A DNA stretch of 64,000 bases, from positions 496,001-560,000 of the forward strand of contig JBMNIQ010000005.1 in assembly GCA_050951095.1 (NCBI GenBank), given 5' to 3'. The position numbers and the translations under genes are program-made. Position 1 is the first letter of the stretch. Each line of letters starts with the position of its first letter. The notes below the pieces were generated by a model that saw only the letters and a list, made by a program, of their open reading frames with translations, ran no database searches and was not told where the DNA came from. The DNA comes from UMGS1519 sp050951095 (lineage in GTDB: Bacteria; Actinomycetota; Coriobacteriia; Coriobacteriales; Eggerthellaceae). Below, piece after piece: positions 1 to 8,780 of the stretch.

Positions 1-248
1 CCACGAACCGCCTGAACACCTGGCTGGCCGCCATCCGCGAGTTCGGCCACACGGCTTCGAAGGGCAAGCGCGTCCTGAAGCTGAAGTACGTTTCCCAGAC
101 GGGCGACAAGCCGCCGCGCTTCACGTTCTTCGTGAACCATCCCGACCTGGTGGACGACAATTACGAACGCTATCTCGAGAACCGGCTCCGCCGGGAGTTC
201 GATTTGGAGGGAACGCCCATCTTCATGAAATTCAAGAAGCGTGAATAG
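1..248 (+). CDS. der: GTPase Der (EngA), C-terminal part
   Basis: The frame open from base 3 gives the last 81 residues of a protein ending at TAG 246-248. It matches the KH-like C-terminal domain of Der, with TNRLNTWL at the start, PPRFTFFVNHPDLV in the middle and the closing GTPIFMKFKKRE. Der has two GTPase domains in tandem and assists maturation of the 50S ribosomal subunit; both G domains lie upstream of the window. The stop is directly followed by plsY, so the two are probably co-transcribed. Identification rests on the C-terminal domain only. Confidence 0.85.
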   Translation, partial: TNRLNTWLAAIREFGHTASKGKRVLKLKYVSQTGDKPPRFTFFVNHPDLVDDNYERYLENRLRREFDLEGTPIFMKFKKRE

Positions 249-249
249 C

Positions 250-915
250 ATGGCAATAGCTTCACCTGCCGCCCTGGCGGTCGTGCTGGTCCTGGCATTC
301 CTGCTGGGATCCATCCCCTGGGGCGTCGTCATCGGAAAGGCGTTCTACCATACGGATATCCGCACGGTGGGATCGGGCAACATCGGCACCACGAATGCCA
401 TGCGCGCCCTGGGCCGCAAAGGCGGCATCACCGTGTTCCTGCTCGATTTCGGAAAAGGCGTCGTCACGGGCCTGATCGCCATGCTCGTGGGCCATATGGC
501 CGCAACGGGCGGCGGCATGTTCGCCGGCTCGCTGCTGACGTACGACGACTTGCTGGCCGTGGCGTTCTTCGGCTGCATCACGGGCCACATCTTCAGCCCG
601 TGGCTGAAATTCCACGGCGGCAAGGGCATCGCCGTCGCCGTCGGCGCGCTGTTCTCCGTGTTCGGCCCCGTCGGCGCGCTCATCGAGATCGCGCTGTTCG
701 CCGTGCTCGTTGCGGCAACGCGCTACGTGTCGCTGGGCTCCGTTGCCGCCGCCGTTCTGTGCCCGTTCCTCTCCGCGTACTTTTTCTGGGGCGACTGGCT
801 GGCCTGGGGGCTGTGCACGCTGTCTGCCCTCATTGTGATCTGGGCGCATCGCCAGAACATTCATCGATTGCTGACCGGTACCGAACGTCGCCTCGGCGAC
901 GAGAAGGAGGCATGA
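250..915 (+). CDS. plsY: Glycerol-3-phosphate acyltransferase PlsY
   Basis: Integral membrane acyltransferase that moves the acyl group from acyl-phosphate to glycerol-3-phosphate, the first step of phospholipid synthesis. The 221-residue protein shows the three family motifs: GSGNIGTTNAMR after the first membrane segment, GHIFSPWLKFHGGKG in the middle, and SLGSV later. About five hydrophobic segments are visible. ATG 250 lies just after the der stop; GTG 241, which overlaps that stop, is an equally possible start adding three residues. The stop overlaps gpsA (ATGA), whose product supplies the acceptor substrate, a sensible pairing. Confidence 0.93.
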   Translation: MAIASPAALAVVLVLAFLLGSIPWGVVIGKAFYHTDIRTVGSGNIGTTNAMRALGRKGGITVFLLDFGKGVVTGLIAMLVGHMAATGGGMFAGSLLTYDDLLAVAFFGCITGHIFSPWLKFHGGKGIAVAVGALFSVFGPVGALIEIALFAVLVAATRYVSLGSVAAAVLCPFLSAYFFWGDWLAWGLCTLSALIVIWAHRQNIHRLLTGTERRLGDEKEA

Positions 916-1922
916 GGTTCGTGAAGGTAGGAGTCATCGGAGCCGGGAGCTGGGGTACGGCGCTGGCGCAGCACCTTGCGGCGAAAGGCGACAACGTGAA
1001 CATCTGGGCGCGCCGCCCCGATGTGGTGGAGTACATCAACTCCGAGCACCATAATCCCCGCTATTTGAGCGATATCGCGCTCTCCGACAGCATCGTTGCC
1101 ACCGTCGCGTACGAGGATTGCCTCCGCAACGCCGTGGGCGTGGTGGTGGCCACGCCGTCCCGCCTCATGCGCGGCGTTGCGCGGGCGCTCGGCGAAGTGG
1201 CGCCCCGCGATATGCGCGTCGTCATCTGCACGAAGGGCATCGAAGACGAAAGCGGCCTGCTGGCAACGCAGGTGTTCGAGCAGGAGATGGGCTGCCCCGA
1301 GCGACTGGCCGTCCTGTCCGGCCCGAACCATGCCGAGGAAGTGGTCCGCGGCGTTCCGGCGGGCACGGTCATCGCGTCGAAGAGCCTGTCGACGGCCGAA
1401 TACTTCCAGGAGCTGTTCTCCACGGAGGCCTTCCGCGCCTATGTGAGCACGGACGTGACGGGCGTCCAGGTGTGCGGTGCGGCGAAGAACGTCATGGCCA
1501 TCGCCGTGGGCATTTCGTACGGCATGGGCTTCGGCGACAACACGGCGGCTCTGCTGCTGACGCGCGGGCAGGCCGAGATGAGCCGCCTGGCGAATGCCAT
1601 GGGCGCCGATCCCATCACGTGCATGGGCCTTGCCGGTACAGGAGACTTGGTCGCCACGTGCATGTCGCGCCATTCGCGCAACCGCCGTCTGGGGGAGATG
1701 CTCGCGAACGGGAAGACGCTCATCGATTTCGACAACGAGACGCACATGGTGGCCGAAGGCGCCCTGGCCTGCAAGACGCTGCTTCCGCTGGCATCCCGCT
1801 ACGGCGTGGAGATGCCCATCACGGAGGCCATCCATTCCATCATCTGGGAAGGGGCCGATGCCCGGGAGACGGGCTTCTCGCTGCTGCGGCGCCCGCTGAA
1901 GAAAGAGAACTACGGGCTGTAG
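912..1922 (+). CDS. gpsA: NAD(P)-dependent glycerol-3-phosphate dehydrogenase
   Basis: Reduces dihydroxyacetone phosphate to sn-glycerol-3-phosphate, the substrate of PlsY encoded just upstream. The 336-residue protein has the N-terminal Rossmann motif VGVIGAGSWGTALA, the substrate-domain segment GAAKNVMAIAVGIS with the conserved lysine, and the C-terminal GTGDLVATCMSRHSRN motif. ATG 912 overlaps the plsY stop by four bases and follows GAAGGAGG, which fixes the start although the frame is open much further upstream. Length and motifs are normal for the family. Confidence 0.95.
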   Translation: MRFVKVGVIGAGSWGTALAQHLAAKGDNVNIWARRPDVVEYINSEHHNPRYLSDIALSDSIVATVAYEDCLRNAVGVVVATPSRLMRGVARALGEVAPRDMRVVICTKGIEDESGLLATQVFEQEMGCPERLAVLSGPNHAEEVVRGVPAGTVIASKSLSTAEYFQELFSTEAFRAYVSTDVTGVQVCGAAKNVMAIAVGISYGMGFGDNTAALLLTRGQAEMSRLANAMGADPITCMGLAGTGDLVATCMSRHSRNRRLGEMLANGKTLIDFDNETHMVAEGALACKTLLPLASRYGVEMPITEAIHSIIWEGADARETGFSLLRRPLKKENYGL

Positions 1923-1925
1923 GGT

Positions 1926-2468
1926 ATGGAGGGTATGGGCGACTCATCTCACAGCCAGGGCGAAGGCGCGTCGTCGCATTTCACGTACCGTACGCCGTTC
2001 GGGTCGGTGACCATCCAGGTTTCGGATGATGCCGTCGAACGCGTGGCATTCGGCAAGGCGGACCTTGCCGGACCCGAGCGCTCGACGGAGCTCAGCAACC
2101 GCGCGGCGAACGAGCTGCAGGAGTACTTCGCGGGCAAGCGGCATGTTTTCGACGTGCCGCTGCATGCAGAGGGCACGCCGTTCCAGATACAGGTGTGGCA
2201 GGCGCTGCAGCGCATCCCGTATGGCCAGACGCGCACGTACGGCCAGGTGGCGGATTCTATCGGCCATCCGGGGGCCAGCCGCGCCGTCGGGCAGGCGAAC
2301 AACCGCAACCCGCTGCCCATCTTCATCCCGTGCCATCGCGTCGTGGCGGCAGACGGGTCGCTCGGAGGCTATTCCTTCGGCGTGAGGACGAAGAAGTTTC
2401 TATTGGATCTGGAGGCCTCGCACGCCGGGAAGGCGTCGGGGAGAGGGGGAGACCGACATGTTCGGTAA
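1926..2468 (+). CDS. ogt: Methylated-DNA--protein-cysteine methyltransferase
   Basis: Suicide repair enzyme that takes the alkyl group from O6-alkylguanine onto its own cysteine. The active-site motif IPCHRVV is present with Cys136, preceded by the helix-turn-helix region (IPYGQTRTYGQVADSIG and the RAVGQANNRNP arginine finger) and followed by GGYSFGVRTKKFLL. The N-terminal part is the short ribonuclease-H-like domain. At 180 residues it is a standard Ogt/AGT without an Ada regulatory domain. It starts three bases after gpsA and its 3' end overlaps rpe by 11 bases, so it is translated from the same mRNA. Confidence 0.93.
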   Translation: MEGMGDSSHSQGEGASSHFTYRTPFGSVTIQVSDDAVERVAFGKADLAGPERSTELSNRAANELQEYFAGKRHVFDVPLHAEGTPFQIQVWQALQRIPYGQTRTYGQVADSIGHPGASRAVGQANNRNPLPIFIPCHRVVAADGSLGGYSFGVRTKKFLLDLEASHAGKASGRGGDRHVR

Positions 2469-3165
2469 CGTGAAGATCGCACCGTCGATTCTTTCGGCGG
2501 ATTTCATGCAGATGGCGCGCGATATCCAGATGATCGCCGACGCGGGCGCCGATTGGATACACGTGGACGTCATGGACGGGCATTTCGTCCCGAATCTGAC
2601 CATGGGCGTGCCGTTCGTGAAGGATCTGAACCGCATCGCCCCGCTGCCGGTGGACGTGCACCTGATGATCGACAACCCGCTGCGGGAGCTGCCGTGGTTC
2701 ATCGAGGCAGGCGCGTATTCCATTACCGTGCACTACGAGGCATTCGCCGATCCCGAAACGGAGATTCCCCAGGCCATGGACCTGATTCATCGTGCGGGCA
2801 TCAAGGCGGCGCTCTCGCTGAAGCCGGATACGCCCGTCGATGACATCGCCCCGTATCTGCCCCAGGTGGACATGGTGCTCATGATGAGCGTGTATCCCGG
2901 GTTCTCGGGGCAGTCGTATATGCCGGAATCCGGCCCGCGCACGCAGCGCCTGGCGCAGCTGTGCCGTCAGGCCGGCGTCGCCCCGATCATCCAAGTGGAC
3001 GGCGGCATCAAGGAGGCGACGGTGCGCGATACGGCCCGGGCCGGCGCGGATTGCTTCGTCATGGGCAGCGCCTGCTTCGGCTCGGATGATCCCGCCGCGG
3101 CGATGGCGGCTGTGCGCGCGGCGGCAACGCAGGCGCATGTGCAGGGGAAGGAGGAGCTGCGATGA
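2458..3165 (+). CDS. rpe: Ribulose-phosphate 3-epimerase
   Basis: Interconverts ribulose-5-phosphate and xylulose-5-phosphate in the pentose phosphate pathway. The 235-residue TIM barrel begins with KIAPSILSADF, contains the metal and catalytic segment IHVDVMDGHFVPN, the second metal-binding stretch VDVHLMI, the VYPGFSGQ loop and the C-terminal phosphate-binding VDGGIKEATV. ATG 2458 lies inside the ogt 3' end and has the purine-rich GAGAGGGGGAG upstream. The stop overlaps the next gene in an ATGA. Confidence 0.94.
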   Translation: MFGNVKIAPSILSADFMQMARDIQMIADAGADWIHVDVMDGHFVPNLTMGVPFVKDLNRIAPLPVDVHLMIDNPLRELPWFIEAGAYSITVHYEAFADPETEIPQAMDLIHRAGIKAALSLKPDTPVDDIAPYLPQVDMVLMMSVYPGFSGQSYMPESGPRTQRLAQLCRQAGVAPIIQVDGGIKEATVRDTARAGADCFVMGSACFGSDDPAAAMAAVRAAATQAHVQGKEELR

Positions 3166-4361
3166 GCGTTCTGCCGGAAGATTACGTGTACCTGGACTGG
3201 GCGGCCACGGCACCGCTGTGCGAGGAGGCGGCGCAGGCCATGGCGCCGTATATGGTTCCCGGTCCGCAGAACCTGCAGGCGAACGGCAATGCGAACTCCC
3301 TGCACTCCGTGGGCCGCAACGCCTTCTCCGAGATGGAGGATGCCCGCATGCGCATCGCGCGCGGGCTCCACGCCGCGCGCCCCACGGAGATCATCTTCAC
3401 TTCCGGCGCGACGGAGGCGGACAATCTGGCGCTGCTGGGCATTGCGGATGCGCTGCTTCGGGCGCGGCGGGCGAAGGGCGACAAGTCGTGCGGCAAGATC
3501 ATCACCACGGAGATCGAGCACGATGCCATCCTCTCCGTGCTGCCGCGCCTGCGCGAGCGGGGCATCGCCGTTGTGAAGCTGAAGCCGAACGCTGCGGGAT
3601 TCGTGACCTGCGAGGCGCTTGAGGAGGCGCTGGACGACGACACGCTGCTCGTGTCCGTCATGATGGCGAACAACGAGATGGGAGCCGTCCAGGATATCAA
3701 GGCCCTTGCGGCGGCCGCCCACGCCAAGGGCGCGCTGTTCCATACGGACGCCACCCAGGCGCTGGGGAAGGTGCCCATCGACCTGAGGGACCTGGACGTG
3801 GATGCCGCAAGCTTCTCCGCGCATAAGATCTGCGGCCCGAAGGGCATCGGCGCGCTGTACCTGAAGGCCCATACGCCGTTGACGCCGCTCATCGACGGCG
3901 GCGGACAGGAGGGCGGCCAGCGCAGCGGCACGCAGAACGTCATGGGCATGGCCGGTTTCGCCGCCGCCCTTGCCGCTGCCGTGGATGCGCAGGCTGCGGA
4001 ATCCGAGCGCGAGCGCGGGCTGCGCGACCGGCTCTATGCGGAGATGACGGCCGTTCCCGGCGTGCGCCCCGTTGTCGCGGTGCCGCAGGGGAGCCGGGAT
4101 TACCTGCCGAACATCGTGGACGTGACGGTGGACGGCATGGAGAGCGAGACGCTCATCCTGCGCTTGGATGTGGCCGGATTCGCGGTGTCCGGCGGGTCTG
4201 CCTGCTCCACGGGTAGCCTGGATCCCAGCCATGTGCTCTCGGCGCTGGGGATCGAACGGGACAGGGCCCTGGGGGCGCTGCGCGTGTCCATGGGGCGCTA
4301 TACGACGGAAGATCAGGTGGCACGCTTCATCCGGGCGTTCGGAGAGGCGGTTTCGCGATGA
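3162..4361 (+). CDS. Cysteine desulfurase, NifS/IscS family
   Basis: PLP-dependent enzyme that removes sulfur from cysteine for Fe-S clusters or tRNA thiolation. The PLP lysine is K222 in SAHKICGPKG, and the persulfide cysteine is C348 in the loop GGSACSTGSLDPSHV, which is long and therefore of the class I (IscS/NifS) type. The N-terminal YLDWAATAPL and the substrate-binding histidine in TTEIEHDAI are present. No iscU or thiI follows; it is joined to a Nif3-like gene by a four-base overlap. I leave the symbol open because IscS and NifS cannot be separated by sequence alone. Confidence 0.92.
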   Translation: MSVLPEDYVYLDWAATAPLCEEAAQAMAPYMVPGPQNLQANGNANSLHSVGRNAFSEMEDARMRIARGLHAARPTEIIFTSGATEADNLALLGIADALLRARRAKGDKSCGKIITTEIEHDAILSVLPRLRERGIAVVKLKPNAAGFVTCEALEEALDDDTLLVSVMMANNEMGAVQDIKALAAAAHAKGALFHTDATQALGKVPIDLRDLDVDAASFSAHKICGPKGIGALYLKAHTPLTPLIDGGGQEGGQRSGTQNVMGMAGFAAALAAAVDAQAAESERERGLRDRLYAEMTAVPGVRPVVAVPQGSRDYLPNIVDVTVDGMESETLILRLDVAGFAVSGGSACSTGSLDPSHVLSALGIERDRALGALRVSMGRYTTEDQVARFIRAFGEAVSR

Positions 4362-5227
4362 CGCTGCGCGACGGCTTCGAAAGCGGCGACCCGGCGTTCT
4401 CCGCTGCGTCGACGCAGGCGCACGCGGCGGGCGCCTTCACGGTCGGGCAGCTGGAAGAGGCCCTGCTGGAGCTGTTCCCCGCCGACGATGCCGAGGAATG
4501 GGACCGCACGGGGATGCTCGTCGGTGACGCGCTGCGGCCCGTTGCGGGCGTCTGCGTTGCGCTGGACCCCACGGTCGAGGCCATCCGCGAAACGCGCGCG
4601 CTGGGTGCGAACGTGCTGGTCACGCATCACCCGCTGTTCTTGGATCCGCCCGTTTCGCTTGCCCCTGCCGAACGCCGCGGGGATGCCGTGGGCGCCCGCG
4701 TGTGGGAGGCCGTTTCCGCGGGCGTTGCGGTGATGTCCTTCCATACGGCGCTGGATGTCAGCCCGCTGGCGGCGCAGGTGCTGCCGGGCATCCTGGGCCT
4801 GTCGCTCGAGGGCATCCTCGAAGCCGTGCGCACGGATCCCATCCGGGGCTACGGGCAGATCTGCGTTCCGCAGCCGGGGGAGTGCCTCACGTTGGATGGG
4901 CTTGCGGACCGCTGCCAGAGCGCGTTCCAGAGCATCCCGCGCGTCTGGGGCCCGGGTTCGCGGCGGCTTTCCCGCATCGTCACGTGCACCGGCGCCGCAG
5001 GCGACGACCTGGCGCTGGCCTGCGATGCCGGCATGGATTGCGTCGTTGCCGGCGAGGTGCGCTATCACAAGGCATTGGACGCGGTTTCGCGTGGTTTATG
5101 CGTCATTGAGTTGGGACATGATATAAGCGAGTATCCCTTGACTTCTGTTCTGGTATCATCGATACGGAATGTAGGCATTGATTCGGAATCGATCCGCGTG
5201 CTCTGCCGGGCGAATAACTGGCGATGA
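4358..5227 (+). CDS. Nif3-like dinuclear metal centre protein
   Basis: Member of the NIF3/YqfO family, which forms hexameric rings with a dinuclear metal site; a role as GTP cyclohydrolase I type 2 is often annotated but is not established for this branch. Visible family motifs are EEWDRTGMLVGD, VTHHPLFLDPP with the metal-binding histidines, MSFHTALDV and, near the C-terminus, GEVRYHKALDA and IELGHDISE. The 289-residue protein lacks the central PII-like insertion of the longest members. ATG overlaps the upstream desulfurase stop. Base composition falls near the 3' end. Confidence 0.88.
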   Translation: MTLRDGFESGDPAFSAASTQAHAAGAFTVGQLEEALLELFPADDAEEWDRTGMLVGDALRPVAGVCVALDPTVEAIRETRALGANVLVTHHPLFLDPPVSLAPAERRGDAVGARVWEAVSAGVAVMSFHTALDVSPLAAQVLPGILGLSLEGILEAVRTDPIRGYGQICVPQPGECLTLDGLADRCQSAFQSIPRVWGPGSRRLSRIVTCTGAAGDDLALACDAGMDCVVAGEVRYHKALDAVSRGLCVIELGHDISEYPLTSVLVSSIRNVGIDSESIRVLCRANNWR

Positions 5228-5260
5228 GCTCAGCTGCGGGTTCTATGAGGAGGATTTAGC

Positions 5261-5980
5261 ATGGAGGCTTCCGATAAGGATATCGAGACTCTGAAACGGC
5301 TCCAGGAAATCGACGTGGCGGCTACGAATGCCCAGCGCGAGCTTGACGGCCTGCCTCAGCGCAAGCAGCTGGCGGACATCCGCGCGAAAGAAGAGGCGAT
5401 CCGCGAGAAGCAGCAGCAGGTCGAGAAGCTGGCCGACACGAACCGCACGGAGCTTTCCCGCGTCGGCGCCGAGATCGAGATTCTCTCCATCCGCCAAGAG
5501 GAGACGCAGAAGAAGATCGAGGAATCCAGCTTCGACCATCGTGCGCTCGATTCCCTTTCGAAGGACATGGACAGCATGGCCGCCCGCACGGAGGAGCTGG
5601 AGGCGAACCGCCAGACCATCCAGGAGCGCGAGCATCAGATCGACGGCGTGAAGCATCAGATCGAAGCCGCCCTGAACGCCCTGTCCTCGCAGGAGGCGTC
5701 TTTGAGCCAGGAGCTGCAGGGCAAGGTCTCCGTGCTCCAGGACCAGCTGGCGAAGGCGCAGGCGGAGCATGAGCAGCTCATTGCCACGCTGCCGGCCGAT
5801 GTGGCCCGCGAGTACGAGCATGCCCGCAAACGGTGCGGCGGCGTTGCGCTGTCCGTGCTGAACGAGGGCACGTGCACCACGTGCCGCAGCGTCTTGGAGG
5901 AAACGCGCCTGCTGCAGGTTCGTCGTCAGGCGCCGCTGGGCATCTGCCCCATGTGCCATCGCCTGCTGATCATCCGCTAG
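5261..5980 (+). CDS. Coiled-coil zinc-ribbon protein (C4-type)
   Basis: A 239-residue protein whose first about 180 residues are a long charged coiled coil (heptad-like stretches rich in E, K, Q and R). It ends in a four-cysteine zinc ribbon, CTTCRSVLEE and then CPMCHRLLII. This architecture is the widespread C4-type zinc ribbon family found next to nif3 homologues in many bacteria; its biochemical role is unknown, with RNA or DNA binding suspected. ATG 5261 has a clear AGGAGGA ribosome binding site nine bases upstream. A gap of 33 bases after the nif3-like gene is compatible with one operon. Confidence 0.85.
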   Translation: MEASDKDIETLKRLQEIDVAATNAQRELDGLPQRKQLADIRAKEEAIREKQQQVEKLADTNRTELSRVGAEIEILSIRQEETQKKIEESSFDHRALDSLSKDMDSMAARTEELEANRQTIQEREHQIDGVKHQIEAALNALSSQEASLSQELQGKVSVLQDQLAKAQAEHEQLIATLPADVAREYEHARKRCGGVALSVLNEGTCTTCRSVLEETRLLQVRRQAPLGICPMCHRLLIIR

Positions 5981-6047
5981 GCGCGCAACGTCGCCGCATC
6001 TGCGAAGAGCGTTGCGTATCCGTATCATCCAGCGATAAGGGGGCGGG

Positions 6048-7097
6048 ATGGCCATGGAGCTTGTTTCCCGTGAAATGCAAGAACAGCGCGAGCATGATTT
6101 CCTCTCGGGGGATGCTGCACTCTCCGACGCTACCGATGGCCGTCCCCATTCGTCCGAACCGGACGTGCTGCGCAGCGAATACCAGCGCGATCGCGACAAG
6201 ATTCTGCACTCGAAAGCGTTTCGGCGGCTTTCCCATAAGACGCAGGTCTTCATCGCCCCGAAGGGCGACCACTTCCGCACGCGCCTGACGCATACGTTGG
6301 AGGTGGCGCAGATCGCCCGTACCATCGCACGGGCGCTGGGCTTGAACGAGGACCTGACGGAGGCCATCGCGCTCGGCCATGACCTGGGCCATACGCCGTT
6401 CGGCCACGCCGGCGAGGAGGTGCTGCGCGAGCGCATCGCCCATTACCGCGGCGTTCCGGCTGACGATCCACGCGTTCCGGATCTGTTCCGCCATAACGAG
6501 CAGAGCGTGCGCGTGGTAGAGGTGCTCGAGCATGACGGCGCCGGCCTGAACCTGACTTCCGAGGTGCGCGACGGCATTGCCTGCCATACGGGGAACCTGA
6601 AGGCGGAGATGCTGGAGGGGCGCATCGTGGGCAAGGCGGACCGTATCGCGTACGTGAACCACGATATCGACGACGCCATCCGCGCGGGCCTGCTGGACGA
6701 GCGCGATCTGCCCGCATCCGCTCATGAGGTGCTGGGCACGTCCCATTCCGCACGCATCGAGACGCTTGTGCTCGATACGGTCCGCACGTCTGCGCAAGCA
6801 GACGATATCCGTCTTTCGCCGCCGGTATGGGATGCGATGATGGAGCTGCGGGCGTTCCTTTTCCAGACCATCTACCGCAGCGAGCCCGTCATGGTCGAGG
6901 TGCGCAAGGCACAGCGCCTTCTGGGTGCCCTGTTCGATTTCTTCATGGCACATCCGGATCGGATCCCCGACGAATTCGTCCGCGTTGCAGACGGCGACGA
7001 TATTCGCGCTGTCACGGATTTCCTTGCGGGCATGACGGATCGCTATGCGGTGAGCCTGTTCCAAGACTTGTACGTCCCGCGTGCGTTCGGCAGATAG
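6048..7097 (+). CDS. dgt: dGTP triphosphohydrolase (Dgt family)
   Basis: HD-domain enzyme that releases triphosphate from deoxynucleoside triphosphates, thereby tuning dNTP pools. The HD metal motifs are seen in order: HTLEVAQIARTIA, then ALGHDLGHTPFGHAGEE, and HNEQSVRVVE and KADRIAYVNHDIDD further on. The N-terminal RDRDKILHSKAFRRLSHKTQ is diagnostic of the dgt family. At 349 residues it belongs to the short type. ATG 6048 follows GGGGGCGGG. In many relatives dgt is followed by dnaG and rpoD; here azlCD follows instead. Confidence 0.93.
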   Translation: MAMELVSREMQEQREHDFLSGDAALSDATDGRPHSSEPDVLRSEYQRDRDKILHSKAFRRLSHKTQVFIAPKGDHFRTRLTHTLEVAQIARTIARALGLNEDLTEAIALGHDLGHTPFGHAGEEVLRERIAHYRGVPADDPRVPDLFRHNEQSVRVVEVLEHDGAGLNLTSEVRDGIACHTGNLKAEMLEGRIVGKADRIAYVNHDIDDAIRAGLLDERDLPASAHEVLGTSHSARIETLVLDTVRTSAQADDIRLSPPVWDAMMELRAFLFQTIYRSEPVMVEVRKAQRLLGALFDFFMAHPDRIPDEFVRVADGDDIRAVTDFLAGMTDRYAVSLFQDLYVPRAFGR

Positions 7098-7141
7098 GCG
7101 CGTAATAGGCATTTGACGGTCTCGTCTGATATAAGTGCCGC

Positions 7142-7158
7142 TATAATGCAGCGGTATG
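7142..7158 (+). promoter_or_regulatory. -10 box directly before azlC (leaderless start)
   Basis: A perfect TATAAT at 7142-7147 ends only eight bases before the azlC ATG at 7156. Transcription starting about seven bases after the box would begin at or beside the start codon. No Shine-Dalgarno sequence is present. A TTGACG at 7113 is 23 bases away and too far to be its -35 partner. Confidence 0.5.
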
Positions 7159-7854
7159 CTTACACAATCTGAAATAAAAGACGCGTTCGTCACGGCGCTT
7201 CCCGTGGTTGCGGGATACATCGGCATCGGCTTGCCGTGCGGCATCCTGGAGCAGCAGGTGGGCATGGATTGGGTTATGGCCCTGCTGATGTCCGTCGTAT
7301 TCTATTCGGGCGCCGGCCAGTTCATGATTCCCGGCATGCTCATGGCGGGGAACCCGCTTCTCGCCATCATCGCCAGCGTCTCGTTCGTGAACACGCGCCA
7401 GGTGCTCTACAGCGCCTCGCTTTCGCAGTATTGCCAGAACGTGGGGAAGCGGCTGGCGTTCTTCTTCTCCGCCGGCGTTACGGACGAGAGCTTCGGCGTG
7501 AACATCCAGCGCTTCCGATGCGGCGACTGGAAGGTGTCGCAGGCGCTCCTGGTGAATGTGTTCTGCTGTGCCAGCTGGGCCATCTCGAATGCACTGGGCG
7601 TGGCGCTGGGGACGCTCATCGCCCTGCCGGCTGCAATCGGCATGTTCGCCATGACGTCCATCTTCATCTGCCTGCTGTGCTCGCAGCGCTTCACCGGCAC
7701 CACCGTGCTGGTCGTCGTCGTCTCCGTGCTGGGCGTGATGGCGTGCAAGATGCTCGGTCTCACGGGCCCGGCCGTCCTGGTGGGGGCGCTGACGGGTATT
7801 TGCGCGGGTCTGGCGAAGAACGCCTACAGCGATCGGAAGGAGCAGCGCGCATGA
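7156..7854 (+). CDS. azlC: Branched-chain amino-acid exporter, large subunit AzlC
   Basis: Large subunit of the two-component AzlCD exporter, which expels branched-chain amino acids and their analogues across the cytoplasmic membrane. The 232-residue protein is very hydrophobic and shows the family features GYIGIGLPCGIL near the N-terminus, FYSGAGQFM, the NTRQVLYSASL segment and a long C-terminal set of membrane helices. It overlaps azlD in an ATGA. The start codon has no ribosome binding site and follows a -10 box, suggesting translation from a leaderless mRNA. Confidence 0.92.
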   Translation: MLTQSEIKDAFVTALPVVAGYIGIGLPCGILEQQVGMDWVMALLMSVVFYSGAGQFMIPGMLMAGNPLLAIIASVSFVNTRQVLYSASLSQYCQNVGKRLAFFFSAGVTDESFGVNIQRFRCGDWKVSQALLVNVFCCASWAISNALGVALGTLIALPAAIGMFAMTSIFICLLCSQRFTGTTVLVVVVSVLGVMACKMLGLTGPAVLVGALTGICAGLAKNAYSDRKEQRA

Positions 7855-8174
7855 GCCTGCAGGATTTCCTCGTTCTCATGCTCGCCTGCGCCGCAACGAT
7901 TCTCGTGTGCCGCGTCGTGCCGCTGTTCGTGCTGAAGGGGCGCGAGCTGAAGCCGTCCACGCGCCGCGCGCTGGAGATGATTCCTGCGGCGGCATTCGCG
8001 GCGCTGGTGGCGAACGACTTGATCAAGCCCGACCTTTGGGCGCAAGGCGCATGGAACGGGGCCATGCCGCTCATCGCGGCAGCCGTTGTGGCGGTCGTTG
8101 CCGTGAAAACGAAGAATCTGCTTGCCTGCGCCTGCGTCGGTGTGGCAGTATATGCGCTGCTGATGTTGGTGTAG
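7851..8174 (+). CDS. azlD: Branched-chain amino-acid exporter, small subunit AzlD
   Basis: Small membrane subunit that works with AzlC. The 107-residue protein has about four hydrophobic segments; the first contains CRVVPLFVL, and it is followed by a short charged loop (KGRELKPSTRRALE) and the motif MIPAAAFAALVANDLI that is typical of AzlD. ATG 7851 overlaps the azlC stop, and GGAAGGAG just upstream serves as ribosome binding site. The longer frame that starts inside azlC is not used. Confidence 0.9.
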   Translation: MSLQDFLVLMLACAATILVCRVVPLFVLKGRELKPSTRRALEMIPAAAFAALVANDLIKPDLWAQGAWNGAMPLIAAAVVAVVAVKTKNLLACACVGVAVYALLMLV

Positions 8175-8226
8175 GCGCTGTCCTCGAATCAACATGTGGT
8201 ATTTTTGGATGCCGCCGTATAGCTAC

Positions 8227-8255
8227 TTGCATCGAAGACGGCGGGCACCTATAAT
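8227..8255 (+). promoter_or_regulatory. Promoter of rplS
   Basis: TTGCAT at 8227-8232, a 17-base spacer and TATAAT at 8250-8255 form a near-consensus vegetative promoter about 70 bases before the rplS start codon. The leader between them contains no obvious L19-binding structure. Confidence 0.75.
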
Positions 8256-8322
8256 GCTTGCTTGTGTCTTGACTTAGACCAAAGACCGTTTTGGTATGAA
8301 ATAGAAACTAGAAGGAACGAAG

Positions 8323-8670
8323 ATGGATTACATTCGCGCTATCGAGCAGCAGCAAATCAAGAGTGACATCCCGGATTTCAAAGTGGGCGACACGGTGAAG
8401 GTTCACTATCGCATCACCGAGGGAAACCGCGAGCGCATTCAGGTGTTCCAGGGCGACGTTATCCGTCGTCATGGCGCATCCTCCCGTGAGACGTTCACCG
8501 TCCGCAAGGTGAGCTTCGGCGTGGGCGTCGAGCGCACTTTCCCGGTGCACTCCCCGAAGATCGACCACATCGACATCGCCCGTCGCGGCGATGTCAACCG
8601 CGCCAAGCTGTACTACCTGCGCGACAAGGTGGGCAAGGCTGCGAAGATCAAGGAAGCAGCTCGCAACTAA
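8323..8670 (+). CDS. rplS: 50S ribosomal protein L19
   Basis: Structural protein at the 30S-50S interface. The 115-residue sequence shows the L19 signatures FKVGDTVKVHYRITEG, RIQVFQGDVIRRHG, TVRKVSFGVGVERTFP and RAKLYYLRDKVGKAA. ATG 8323 follows AGAAGGAACGAAG. It has its own strong promoter (8227-8255) and a strong terminator directly behind it, so it is a single-gene transcript, unlike the E. coli rpsP-rimM-trmD-rplS operon. Confidence 0.97.
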   Translation: MDYIRAIEQQQIKSDIPDFKVGDTVKVHYRITEGNRERIQVFQGDVIRRHGASSRETFTVRKVSFGVGVERTFPVHSPKIDHIDIARRGDVNRAKLYYLRDKVGKAAKIKEAARN

Positions 8671-8693
8671 TTCGCGCGTTCGCTCAAACATGG

Positions 8694-8726
8694 AAGGCCC
8701 CTGCCAACAGGGGCCTTTTTATTTTT
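8694..8726 (+). terminator. Rho-independent terminator of rplS
   Basis: A perfect 10-bp stem AAGGCCCCTG / CAGGGGCCTT with the four-base loop CCAA is followed by a T-rich tract broken by a single A. Confidence 0.93.
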
Positions 8727-8780
8727 CGTTACACGGTTGCCTTGCAGCCGCGAGTCCGTTTCGAAAGGATGCCCGGGCGC

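Noticed and set aside
7113..7147. TTGACG as -35 for the azlC TATAAT
   Set aside because: The spacing of 23 bases is outside the working range; the -10 box alone is kept.
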